Positions 16,376 to 24,078 of a stretch of 43,082 bases of DNA are shown piece after piece; within the stretch, counting starts at the first letter, position 1; each line of letters starts with the position of its first letter. A program made the translations under genes and the position numbers. This DNA is from Sediminibacterium sp. Gen4. GTDB lineage: Bacteria > Bacteroidota > Bacteroidia > Chitinophagales > Chitinophagaceae. The stretch spans positions 223,961-267,042 of the forward strand of contig JACBFI010000001.1 of the NCBI GenBank assembly GCA_013391385.1, written 5' to 3'. The notes under the pieces are model-generated. The model made no database searches, was not told the origin of the DNA, and saw only the letters and a list, made by a program, of their open reading frames with translations.

Positions 16376-16534
16376 CAAGAGGCTTTGCAAAAGTGGGGCG
16401 ACAGAATTTGGCCCATCAGCAGTAAGAATTCTGACCCGTCTTCAGTAATTTAGCTTAAGCTAATCGGGTCTTTAGTGGCCAAGACGGCAGCAGGAATTCT
16501 ATTTCCCAACCTTCGCAAAGCCCTTTACGTTAGC
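16366..16534 (+). repeat. attC-like folded recombination site
   Basis: An imperfect dyad of about 165 bases. Paired parts from outside in: GCTAAC 16371-16376 with GTTAGC 16529-16534; GGCTTTGC 16381-16388 with GCAAAGCC 16515-16522; about 10 further positions with three mismatches; TTGGCC 16408-16413 with GGCCAA 16477-16482; GACCCG 16433-16438 with CGGGTC 16465-16470; and a perfect palindrome of 14 bases (TTAGCTTAAGCTAA) at the tip, 16450-16463. The mismatches leave bulges like the extrahelical bases that give attC its strand choice. It is slightly longer than common attC sites (about 60-140 bases). No coding potential in it. Confidence 0.7.
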
Positions 16535-16689
16535 AGTAATATCATAAAACCGGTTACAAAAAAGAAACACGACCGAAAAACATAAATTCGTAGCATATAG
16601 ACATCAATAATGGAGAATCGTTTTACGGAACTAATTTGGCTTATAAAATAATCACGGACTAAGTCAACGAAAGAATTACGATTTCACTA

Positions 16690-16721
16690 CATTTGATAGT
16701 ATCAAATGATACTATCAAATG
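16690..16721 (+). promoter_or_regulatory. Perfect 15-bp inverted repeat covering the fic start codon (operator or RNA hairpin)
   Basis: Arms CATTTGATAGTATCA and TGATACTATCAAATG are separated by AA. The ATG of the downstream fic gene is 16719-16721, the last three bases of the right arm. As DNA this is a classic operator for a dimeric regulator; as RNA it would hide the start codon. The downstream protein has a C-terminal helix-turn-helix-like region, so autoregulation is plausible. The rest of 16535-16689 is A/T-rich with no gene seen. Confidence 0.7.
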
Positions 16722-17690
16722 AAGCCCCCTTACAACATAACAGGCGAAATTGTTAGGTTGGTTAGTGAAATCTCGCATAAGATTGGAGAGGTAAACGCAA
16801 GCTTTCTAACTAAACAGTCACCCGAGTTACGTAAGACAAATCGTATCAGAACAATTCAAGCCTCTCTAGCAGTAGAGGGAAACACTTTATCTGTTGGACA
16901 GATTACGGCGATCATTGAAAACAAAAAAGTTCTGGGTCCGTCAAAAGATATTCAAGAAGTTACCAATGCCATTGAAGTGTACAATCAACTCAACAAGCTG
17001 AACCCCTTCAGCGAAAAATCTTTTTTGTTAGCACATAAAATATTAATGAGCGGTTTAATTAAAAATTCGGGCAAGTATCGAACTTCTGGCGTTGGGATTG
17101 TAAAAGGCTCTCATCTTGCTCATTTAGCACCACCCGCTAGTAATGTTTCTTTCTTAATGAAAGACTTATTTACCTACCTAAAAAAAAGTGATGAACTCAT
17201 GCTTATTAAAAGCTGTGTGTTTCATTATGAAATGGAATTTATTCATCCATTCTCTGATGGTAACGGCAGAATGGGAAGACTTTGGCAAACGCTTCTATTA
17301 ATGAATGAATATCCTTTGTTTGAATTTCTACCGTTTGAAACGCTGATCAGTAAAAATCAAAAAAAATATTATCATGCGCTTTCTACCAGTGACAAACAAG
17401 GTAATTCAACTTTTTTCATAGTGTTTATGCTTACAATTTTGAGCGAATCGCTTGATGAATTACTTGCAGAAAGACCTGGTCCACTCTCTAGTGCTGACAG
17501 AATTCGCATTTTTCTGTCAAACGGAATTCAAGAGTTTACGCGAAAAGATTATTTAGGTTATTTCAAAACGATTTCGTCGGCAACAGCCAGCCGTGATTTA
17601 GCAATGGCCGTAAAAGATCGCCTGATTAAAAGAATAGGCGATAAGAACAAAACTGTTTATCAAATAAAAGATACGCTTACTCACAACTGA
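16719..17690 (+). CDS. Fic-family protein (class II, self-inhibited AMPylase type) with C-terminal winged-helix-like region
   Basis: 323 residues. The Fic core has the complete AMPylation motif HPFSDGNGRMGR at about 176-187 with His176 catalytic and Gly183/Arg184 for nucleotide binding. The inhibitory helix motif (S/T)xxxE(G/N) is found N-terminal to it as SLAVEGN, residues 49-55, with Glu53 as the expected blocker, so this is a class II enzyme that needs no separate antitoxin. The end (about 255-320; FTRKDYLGYFKTISSATASR) looks like a winged helix. Known relatives transfer AMP to protein hydroxyls; the target here is unknown. Its start codon is inside a perfect inverted repeat. It converges with the regulator gene on the minus strand and overlaps it by 10 bases. 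Confidence 0.92.
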   Translation: MKPPYNITGEIVRLVSEISHKIGEVNASFLTKQSPELRKTNRIRTIQASLAVEGNTLSVGQITAIIENKKVLGPSKDIQEVTNAIEVYNQLNKLNPFSEKSFLLAHKILMSGLIKNSGKYRTSGVGIVKGSHLAHLAPPASNVSFLMKDLFTYLKKSDELMLIKSCVFHYEMEFIHPFSDGNGRMGRLWQTLLLMNEYPLFEFLPFETLISKNQKKYYHALSTSDKQGNSTFFIVFMLTILSESLDELLAERPGPLSSADRIRIFLSNGIQEFTRKDYLGYFKTISSATASRDLAMAVKDRLIKRIGDKNKTVYQIKDTLTHN

Positions 17691-18289
17691 TGCTGCTGCG
17701 CATACAACACCATCATCGCCGTATTTTTCAGATCCAGCTTTCTTAGAATGTTTCTACGATGGGTGTCTACCGTATACGTACTCAAAAATAATTTTTCCGC
17801 TATTTCATGACTGGTCAACCCTTGTGTGATCAGGTGGATGATTTCTTTTTCCCGCTTGCTCAGCACATCTTCATGTTTGGCGGTGGTGGGCTTTTCCGGT
17901 GCCCACATGAAGATTTCTTGTCCCGCTACCGACTCCTGTATGGCTTCCAGTAATTCGTCTGAAGAAAGGTTTTTGATTAAATAGCCTTTTACACCCGCTG
18001 TCTTACACTGATAAATAATATCATTATCATGTTCCATGCTCAATATCAGAATAATGGCTTTCGGAAATTCTTGTAAGATGGCGGCTGCTACTTCTGAGCC
18101 TTTTCCATCCGGCAAATGATAATCCAACAACAACACTTCCGGTTGCTTCGCTTTGAATAGGGCAATGGTTTCTGCCGCACTGTGCGCCGCTCCTGACCAT
18201 GTAATCCAATCAATCTCTTTGGTGACACTTTGTATACCTTCTGCAAAAATTTTGTGATCATCTGCAATGGCAACACTTACTTTTCTCAT
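17681..18289 (-). CDS. NarL/FixJ-type response regulator
   Basis: 202 residues from the ATG at 18289, one base after the stop of the kinase gene; an in-frame start at 18322 would lie inside that gene. The receiver domain begins RKVSVAIADDHKIFAEGI with acidic Asp10/Asp11, the phospho-acceptor is Asp56 in LLLDYHLPDG, and the conserved Lys is in GYLIKNL. The LuxR-type DNA-binding domain is at the C-terminus (LSKREKEIIHLITQGLTSHE, then LFLSTYTVDTHRRNILRKL). Forms a two-component system with the 7TMR-DISM kinase immediately upstream. Its 3' end overlaps the fic gene by 10 bases, suggesting the island arrived directly at the end of this operon. Confidence 0.95.
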   Translation of the reverse strand: MRKVSVAIADDHKIFAEGIQSVTKEIDWITWSGAAHSAAETIALFKAKQPEVLLLDYHLPDGKGSEVAAAILQEFPKAIILILSMEHDNDIIYQCKTAGVKGYLIKNLSSDELLEAIQESVAGQEIFMWAPEKPTTAKHEDVLSKREKEIIHLITQGLTSHEIAEKLFLSTYTVDTHRRNILRKLDLKNTAMMVLYAQQHQL

Positions 18290-18290
18290 G

Positions 18291-20144
18291 TTATCTTTTT
18301 TCGTTTTCCATAGATACATCAATAATAACCGTAGAACCGAGGTGACTGGAATCCAAATTTATCTTTCCATTCATATACTGCACACGCTGTCGAATACTTT
18401 TCCAGCCAATCCCTTCTTCTTTTCCTCTATCAAATCCTTTGCCGTTATCTTCTACCAGCAAAGTTAGTTTGTTCATTTTTTCATCTTCCCAAATCTCTAT
18501 CGTTACTTCTGAAGCTTCTGCATGTTTTTTGATATTGTGTAGCAGCTCCAAAACAATTCTATACAATGCCGCCTCTGTTCGCAAAGGATATCTATTCTTC
18601 AATTGACTTGTATACCGAATCTTATAGCCTTCTCCACTGTTCCATCTGGCAACCGTTTTTTCCAATATTCTATCCAATCCTTGTTCCTGCAGTTGTACAG
18701 GCATTAGATCGTGCGCGATATTACGAAGATCTGTTACCGCCATATCCAACTGTTCTCCTATCCAATGTTGCGTTTGCGGGTCTGATTTTAAACGATGATC
18801 CGCTCCAATTCTGATGCTCCCTAACAAGCCTCCCAATCCATCATGCAATTCCCGAGCCAATCTGTTTCTTTCTTCCTCTTGTGTTTGTATCATCTTATCT
18901 GCTACTTCCCTTTTTTCTTTTTCCAACGCCTGCATCGCCAGGTCTTTTTCTTTTTTATACAGGTTGTATCGTTGTGAAAGACCAAAGGATAAAATAGTAC
19001 TCTCTCCTAAAAAACCAACCGGAGAGCCATACATATTTGCAAAGAACATCCAGTTGCCGCCAAGATTGTACTGCGACAAGAGCAATAGTAAAATATACAC
19101 TCCGAAAAAACCCAATGCCGATAAAAAGAAAAGAGCCAATGTTTTTTGTTTGGCATAGCTTTTCCAGATAAAGAGAATGATAAGCACCAGTGCCCCAATC
19201 CAAATAATATTCATGCTGGTAAGAAACACATAGCGCATGATTGTTGAACTGTTAGAATAATCTGTGACCAATAAGCCAACACTGGAGATCACCATTAACA
19301 ACTGAACAATTCTGATCGCCCTTCTATACAAGGGCTGTGTGTTTTGTATGGTAAAAAACCTTGCGGTTAATTCCAGTAAAAAGATATAAGAGATGTTGGA
19401 GAAAAAGGGGCGCGCTTTGGCCGTAAAATCTGTCCATTCCGGCCAGAAATATCGAAATCCCATTCCCCATTGTGAAACAATCCATAAAACAGAAAAAGAA
19501 ACATAGAGGATATAAAAAAAATGAATCGGGTCTTTGAGTGAGATCCAAAGAAATAAATTCAGCATCAACAGCAATACGATCCACCCCAAGAACATCCCAT
19601 GAAAGAAATTTCTATTGGCGAGATAGGGGGCCAATGCTGTTTCTCCGATCAACCTTAATGGTATGTTGAGTGATTCTCCCTTCTTGTCTACACGCATCAA
19701 AATACGTTGCTGTTTTGGTTCTATAGGAAACCAGTAATCGGGATCATCGAAAATCCTTTTTGCATAAGGATAGTAGTCGCCCGATACATAGGTTTGCTTC
19801 CATTTCCCGTTTTCTTCTTCATAAATACGGAGATCATTGATATGCGGATTGGCAATTTGTAACCAGCTCTTTTCTGTCGGTGAAATGTTGGTCAATACCC
19901 ACCAACGATATTGAGTAAATCCTGCGTTGAAAAATCCATCTGTAATTTTTTCAGGGTGTTTCTGTATTTGGTCAAATGCTATTTCCGGCGAATAATTAGC
20001 AGAATCCGGCGTGACTAAAAATTCGGGCGTCATTAACCGGTCACTAAACTGCGTAAGCCTATAAGCACCAAACATGGTGAATAGAAAGAGCATGATAGCT
20101 CCGCTTATAAGAAGGAGTTTATTACTATTGGATCTTAAAAACAT
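18291..20144 (-). CDS. 7TMR-DISM sensor histidine kinase (HisKA_3 type)
   Basis: 617 residues. Residues 12-30 form an N-terminal membrane segment, about 40-175 a periplasmic beta domain of the 7TMR-DISM extracellular type (QYRWWVLTNISPTEKSWLQI), about 183-385 seven membrane helices, then a coiled coil. The HisKA_3 phospho-acceptor is His434 in ARELHDGLGGLLGSIRIG. The ATPase domain has ELLHNIKKHAEASEV, G1 VEDNGKGFD and G2 EGIGWKSIRQRV. Such receptors are thought to sense carbohydrates or other periplasmic ligands. One base separates its stop from the NarL-type regulator start, so they are a tightly linked pair. Confidence 0.94.
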   Translation of the reverse strand: MFLRSNSNKLLLISGAIMLFLFTMFGAYRLTQFSDRLMTPEFLVTPDSANYSPEIAFDQIQKHPEKITDGFFNAGFTQYRWWVLTNISPTEKSWLQIANPHINDLRIYEEENGKWKQTYVSGDYYPYAKRIFDDPDYWFPIEPKQQRILMRVDKKGESLNIPLRLIGETALAPYLANRNFFHGMFLGWIVLLLMLNLFLWISLKDPIHFFYILYVSFSVLWIVSQWGMGFRYFWPEWTDFTAKARPFFSNISYIFLLELTARFFTIQNTQPLYRRAIRIVQLLMVISSVGLLVTDYSNSSTIMRYVFLTSMNIIWIGALVLIILFIWKSYAKQKTLALFFLSALGFFGVYILLLLLSQYNLGGNWMFFANMYGSPVGFLGESTILSFGLSQRYNLYKKEKDLAMQALEKEKREVADKMIQTQEEERNRLARELHDGLGGLLGSIRIGADHRLKSDPQTQHWIGEQLDMAVTDLRNIAHDLMPVQLQEQGLDRILEKTVARWNSGEGYKIRYTSQLKNRYPLRTEAALYRIVLELLHNIKKHAEASEVTIEIWEDEKMNKLTLLVEDNGKGFDRGKEEGIGWKSIRQRVQYMNGKINLDSSHLGSTVIIDVSMENEKR

Positions 20145-20176
20145 ATTGGGGTGAAAATCCGTACCATAACAATACG

Positions 20177-20202
20177 AAAAAAGCCCGGAATCCGGGCTTT
20201 TT
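20177..20202. terminator. Bidirectional rho-independent terminator
   Basis: GCCCGG and CCGGGC arms flanked by A and T runs on both sides (AAAAAGCCCGG, CCGGGCTTTTT). It ends the amidase gene transcript on the minus strand and separates it from the kinase gene. Confidence 0.88.
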
Positions 20203-20213
20203 GTTTGACTGTT

Positions 20214-21866
20214 TTATTGGTAAGCAGGTGGATGCATCTCGTCCCATCCGGTTGCTTGTTGATAGGCTTTTGCTGCAGCCAGTATACTCGCTTCGTCAAA
20301 TAATTTTCCGATGAGGGTAATACTGGTAGGCGTATTGAATCTTTTATCAAACCCCGTTGGAAAACAGACCACCGGATGTCCGGTGAGATTGGTGATGGCC
20401 GATTGGTTTCCGCTCCCCCTTGTTGGACAAATAATCACATCAAACTGATTGATGACTTCATTTACTTTTTGCATCAGTAGTAAACGATGTCTGTTGGCGT
20501 TGATGTATTCAACCGCGGGAATCAATCTTGATACACGGAAAGTATTCGGCCAATCAAATGAAAATTGTCGGGTCATTAAATCATCAATGTCTTTTCTGGT
20601 AAAATCATCAAATGCAGCTGCACATTCTGCGCTAATCACCACATCCATAATATTGAATGGATACACTGCACTATCCGGGAAATCTACCGGAATCAATTCT
20701 ATGCCCATGTTGCGATAGGCTTCTAATACTTTTAATTCTGTTCTACTGGTATCAGTAATTCTATCAAAATAATTTTTGGCGTACCCGATACGCATCTTTT
20801 TGATGTCGGTATTCGGTTTGTAATTAAAAGGCATATTCACCGCACTTTTGTCTTTTCCATCTGTGCCCTTGATATAATAATATACAATCGCAGCATCTTC
20901 TGCGCTTCTGCAAATCGGACCTACTTTATCTAAACTCCAGCTTAATGTCATAGCACCAGACCTGCTGATGGCACCAAATGTGGGTCTCAGTCCCGTGGCT
21001 CCACAAGTAGATGATGGTGAAATGATGGAACCCCAGGTTTCTGTGCCGATAGCAAAAGGAACAAGCCCCGCTACTGTTGCTGATGCAGAACCCGCCGATG
21101 ATCCGGATGATCCGAATCTTGTGTTCCATGGATTTTTGGTTCTACCGCCATACCAATAATCACCCATGGCCAATGCGCCGAGTGTAAACTTGCCTACCAA
21201 AACCGCTCCCGCTTCTTTTAGTTGTGTGTACACATACGCGTCTTCGTCTATCACTTGATCCTTATATGGTTCAGCTCCCCATGTTGTTTTGGTTCCTTTT
21301 ACGGCAAACAGATCTTTGAGTCCATAAGGAATCCCGTGTAGTGGGCCGCGGTATTTTCCCGCAGCTATTTCCGCATCAGCCTTGGCCGCCTGTTCGAGGG
21401 CAATGGATTCAGTAATGGATATCACACACTGCAAGCTGTCGCCGTATTTTTTGATACGATCGATAAAGAATTTTGTAAGCTCCGCAGAACTAATCTTTTT
21501 ATTCTTGATCAGTGATGCCAATTGTGGAATGCTGTACCAAGCCAATTCGTTTTTGTTCGCAGGTAAAGAAACATTCTTGGGAATACCCCAATCTATTTTT
21601 TCTTGTTTGGTATTGAATTGCATCCCCGGAAGAATAGCGCTGTGTGCAAATGCCGGCTGTGTGCTGTTATTCAGACTCTGTTGGTGCATGCGCTGAAACA
21701 CCGTTACATTTTCTTTCACGCCTGCATACATGGTATCGATTTCTTTCTGTGTAAAATTCAGATCGAATAATCGAGCGGCGGCAGGAATATCTTTTTTAGA
21801 TAGCGTGTCTTGCGCCTGAGCTTCAGCGCCAACAAAAAGCGCCAAACAAATCCAAAAAAATCTCAT
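20214..21866 (-). CDS. Exported amidase (amidase-signature family)
   Basis: 550 residues with a signal peptide (MRFFWICLALFVGAEAQA). The amidase-signature catalytic triad is visible: Lys in HGIPYGLKDLFAVKG, the glycine/serine-rich core GSSGSSAGSASATVAG with cis-Ser and the acylating Ser in TWGSIISPSSTCGATGLRPT. The end FDVIICPTRG and GHPVVCFPTGFDKRFNTPTS is also typical. It is not GatA: no GatB/C genes are near and it is secreted. Probable role is hydrolysis of an amide in the periplasm; substrate unknown. The N-terminal ~90 residues (helical, LSKKDIPAAARLFDLNFTQK) are an extension often found in the Bacteroidota exported versions. Confidence 0.92.
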   Translation of the reverse strand: MRFFWICLALFVGAEAQAQDTLSKKDIPAAARLFDLNFTQKEIDTMYAGVKENVTVFQRMHQQSLNNSTQPAFAHSAILPGMQFNTKQEKIDWGIPKNVSLPANKNELAWYSIPQLASLIKNKKISSAELTKFFIDRIKKYGDSLQCVISITESIALEQAAKADAEIAAGKYRGPLHGIPYGLKDLFAVKGTKTTWGAEPYKDQVIDEDAYVYTQLKEAGAVLVGKFTLGALAMGDYWYGGRTKNPWNTRFGSSGSSAGSASATVAGLVPFAIGTETWGSIISPSSTCGATGLRPTFGAISRSGAMTLSWSLDKVGPICRSAEDAAIVYYYIKGTDGKDKSAVNMPFNYKPNTDIKKMRIGYAKNYFDRITDTSRTELKVLEAYRNMGIELIPVDFPDSAVYPFNIMDVVISAECAAAFDDFTRKDIDDLMTRQFSFDWPNTFRVSRLIPAVEYINANRHRLLLMQKVNEVINQFDVIICPTRGSGNQSAITNLTGHPVVCFPTGFDKRFNTPTSITLIGKLFDEASILAAAKAYQQATGWDEMHPPAYQ

Positions 21867-21942
21867 GGTATTCTATATTATTAGTTTTTAAAACAATTTC
21901 ATTTTCTACTTACTTGTTTCTTGGAACTTCCTTCTTGATTCT

Positions 21943-22455
21943 TTATTCATCATTCTTTATTCTTCTCACCCAAAGATATTCATCCAATAAAACATTGTTT
22001 TTGATAATGGCTTTTTGTCGTATCGCTTCCAGATAAAATCCATTCTTCTGTAACACACGCATGGATGCTTTGTTGTGTTGAAAGGTATTGGCTTCTATTC
22101 TTACAACATCCATTTGCTCCTCCACATATTTACAAATGAGTTTACAAGCTTCAGTAGCAATGCCCTTTCCCCAATAAGGTTCACCAATAAAATATCCAAT
22201 CTCTATATTTTTTTTGTAAACATCTTCTTTCAAAATGCAGCCTGTTCCTCCTACTAGTTTTTCATCAGCGATAATGGCAAAATTTAATGGCGGGTTTTCT
22301 GCCGCTGTTTTTGCGATCCATTGCATAGCATCGCTGACGGTATATGGACTTGGAAAAAAATCCCTTACTTGGTTCCAGATGTTTCTGTTATTGGCTACTG
22401 ACGCCAATGCTTGAGCGTCTTGCATTCGCCAACGTCTCAATTCAACGGTCATCAT
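21943..22455 (-). CDS. GNAT-family N-acetyltransferase (RimJ/RimL-like)
   Basis: 170 residues. The fold is shown by VELRRWRMQDAQALASVANN at the start, GGTGCILKEDVYKKNIEIGY, and the acetyl-CoA site GEPYWGKGIATEACKLICKY followed by RIEANTFQHNKASMRVLQKN and GFYLEAIRQKA. This is the pattern of the RimJ/RimL and small-molecule acetyltransferase branch (Acetyltransf_3). Acceptor unknown. Its 5' end overlaps the end of mgsA by 14 bases, so it is the second gene of that unit. The last codons are formed by an A/T-rich sequence that also occurs after polA. Confidence 0.9.
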   Translation of the reverse strand: MMTVELRRWRMQDAQALASVANNRNIWNQVRDFFPSPYTVSDAMQWIAKTAAENPPLNFAIIADEKLVGGTGCILKEDVYKKNIEIGYFIGEPYWGKGIATEACKLICKYVEEQMDVVRIEANTFQHNKASMRVLQKNGFYLEAIRQKAIIKNNVLLDEYLWVRRIKNDE

Positions 22456-22915
22456 CCTGCTTTTTAATAGAGCGGTTTAAATATTCACTGTAATCCGGTA
22501 ATTGTGTTTCGTATTCTTCGTGCATGAAGGGTGATGTAATCAGAAAGTCTGCGGTTGCTCTATCGCAGGCCATGGGTATATTCCACAAAACACATAAACG
22601 AAGCAGGGCTTTTACGTCGCTATCATGTGGTTGTGCTTCCATGGGATCCCAGAAAAAGAACATCATGTCTATTTCTCCATTAGCGATCATGGCGCCAATT
22701 TGTTGATCGCCGCCCATCGGACCACTCATGAGTTTTCTAACCGGACGATCGATCTTTTCTTCAATAATTCTTCCGGTTGTTCCTGTTGCAAACAGCTCAT
22801 GTTTTGATAAAACGGTTCTGTTATGAACCACCCATTCCATCAGGTCGGCTTTTTTATGATCGTGAGCAACCAGCGCAATTCTTTTTCGCTTGCCCAATTT
22901 TTTTATTGCAGTCAT
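22442..22915 (-). CDS. mgsA: Methylglyoxal synthase
   Basis: 157 residues. Converts dihydroxyacetone phosphate to methylglyoxal and phosphate, a bypass that relieves sugar-phosphate stress. Recognised from the complete pattern RIALVAHDHKKADLMEWV, the phosphate-binding FATGTTGRIIEEK, and the active-site SGPMGGDQQIGAMIANGEID with the catalytic Asp, followed by MMFFFWDPMEAQPHDSDVKA and WNIPMACDRATADFLITS. Slightly basic N-terminal leader KKLGKRKR is normal for the family. In a unit with the acetyltransferase gene that overlaps its end. Confidence 0.96.
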   Translation of the reverse strand: MTAIKKLGKRKRIALVAHDHKKADLMEWVVHNRTVLSKHELFATGTTGRIIEEKIDRPVRKLMSGPMGGDQQIGAMIANGEIDMMFFFWDPMEAQPHDSDVKALLRLCVLWNIPMACDRATADFLITSPFMHEEYETQLPDYSEYLNRSIKKQDDDR

Positions 22916-22958
22916 CGTTTCTTCTTGATACGTTTTACCGCATTAAGGTAACCGATTT

Positions 22959-23891
22959 TTAGTTGTGGTTTCGTGTTATTTTATATTGAACTGCGCAATA
23001 TGCCAGCAAAGGGTGTAACAAAATTATCAACAAGAGGATCGACGATTTTACATGCAGCATCGATAAAAGAATCGTCAATAAGATCAGGTATAATGGATAC
23101 ACTATGAGTAATATGCCAAACATGACAGAATCAAAAAAAACGGTGCCTTTTGTTTTTGCATAGACCGCTTTCTTAATGAGCGTATACAATGGAATATGCA
23201 AAAAGAATCCGATCAATGCAGGAATGGCGAGCGGTATTCGATAATGGGTCTGAGACACGCGCGGTATTTGTATGATTCCGGATATTTGTTGATAGAGTCT
23301 CTCATTAAAATATTGAAAATTCTTAGCATCATCTTCATAGGGCAAGAGCTGCTTCGCTTCAATGGGTTCTGCTAAATGAAGTCTGATATGTTTACCAAAA
23401 GCGGTAAAGCTGTTATACGATACAGTAACGGGCATCACACGGAGTGGATGTTGTGCTTTTATAACCGATAAAGCAATTCTGGCCGCCCCCTTTTTAAAGG
23501 GTTGAAGACTATGCGTATGCAAACAAATGCCTTCAATAAAAATCAGCACGATCTTGTTTTGTTGTAATAATTCGGCAGAACGTTCAATGGCATACTCGTT
23601 TTTGTGCAGGTTTTCTCTTCCCTCGCTGATCCGGTAAATCGGGATCATGTGTAAGAGTCTGAGCAAACGGTTGTGCCAGGGTTTCCGAAACGCATCGCCC
23701 CGGGCCAAAAAGTGGATCGGTTCTTTAAAATGGGCGGCAATGATGATGGCATCCAAGAATGAGTTAGGATGGTTTGCCACCAATAATAGGGGGCCTTTTT
23801 GCTCTAAGTATTGCGGGTGTATGATTTCCTTGTTTACACAAAATATGCGCAACGCGAGTCGTATTGGCAGTTTGATGAGGAAATACAACAA
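22959..23891 (-). CDS. PlsC-like 1-acyl-glycerol acyltransferase, membrane protein
   Basis: 310 residues. The acyltransferase motifs are present: NHPNSFLD (H-x4-D type catalytic motif) at about 39-46, ARGDAFRKPWHNRLLRLLHM with the second block, and FIEGICLHTHSLQPFKKGAA for the third block (normally FPEGTRS; here IEGICLH). A hydrophobic C-terminal half holds about three membrane segments (IPALIGFFLHIPLYTLIK; a long segment from about residue 250 to 300). Probable role in phospholipid or ornithine/aminolipid synthesis; substrate not defined. Ends 43 bases before mgsA and may be read with it. Confidence 0.87.
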   Translation of the reverse strand: MLYFLIKLPIRLALRIFCVNKEIIHPQYLEQKGPLLLVANHPNSFLDAIIIAAHFKEPIHFLARGDAFRKPWHNRLLRLLHMIPIYRISEGRENLHKNEYAIERSAELLQQNKIVLIFIEGICLHTHSLQPFKKGAARIALSVIKAQHPLRVMPVTVSYNSFTAFGKHIRLHLAEPIEAKQLLPYEDDAKNFQYFNERLYQQISGIIQIPRVSQTHYRIPLAIPALIGFFLHIPLYTLIKKAVYAKTKGTVFFDSVMFGILLIVYPLYLILLTILLSMLHVKSSILLLIILLHPLLAYCAVQYKITRNHN

Positions 23892-24022
23892 TGGGTGAAT
23901 TTTCTATAAAGTAAGCCTATGTTTCTTTTATTCGCTTGAAAATCAATGAAAAATCGATGTTTAATTAGTTGTTTTCTAATTAATAATAGTAGAACACTTA
24001 AAAGAGGTGTTCTTTTATATAC

Positions 24023-24049
24023 AAAAGCCGCTTTCTTTCGAAAGCGGCT
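24023..24049 (-). terminator. Rho-independent terminator after recA
   Basis: A 10-bp perfect stem (AGCCGCTTTC and GAAAGCGGCT, loop TTTC) followed on the minus strand by TTTT. It lies 30 bases after the recA stop. Confidence 0.85.
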
Positions 24050-24078
24050 CATTTACTAACCCATCTCAAAAAACAGAT

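Larger units (their letters stand above)
15741..16529 (+). mobile_element. Integron-like gene cassette with antitoxin-Doc module
   Basis: The 789-base unit has the anatomy of an integron cassette: it starts with TTAGCC after a G, carries one small operon in the direction away from the recombinase, and ends in a large dyad-symmetric site whose outer core G at 16529 is followed by TTAGC. When circularised, the 5' core GTTAGCCGCT and AGCGGCTAAC become the two perfectly complementary simple-site ends of one attC. The doc stop codon lies inside that left core, as is common for cassettes. Toxin-antitoxin cassettes are typical of chromosomal integrons, where they stabilise arrays. Only one complete cassette is visible. 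Boundaries are inferred from symmetry. Confidence 0.65.

Noticed and set aside
16535-16689. A second cassette gene between the attC-like site and fic
   Set aside because: No open frame with a start and reasonable codons is visible in these 155 A/T-rich bases.
18290-18322. Start of the response regulator at 18322
   Set aside because: It would overlap the kinase gene end; RKVSVAIADD directly after the ATG at 18289 is the normal receiver start.
20214-21866. GatA subunit of the tRNA amidotransferase
   Set aside because: The protein has a signal peptide and an N-terminal extension, and no gatB or gatC is near.
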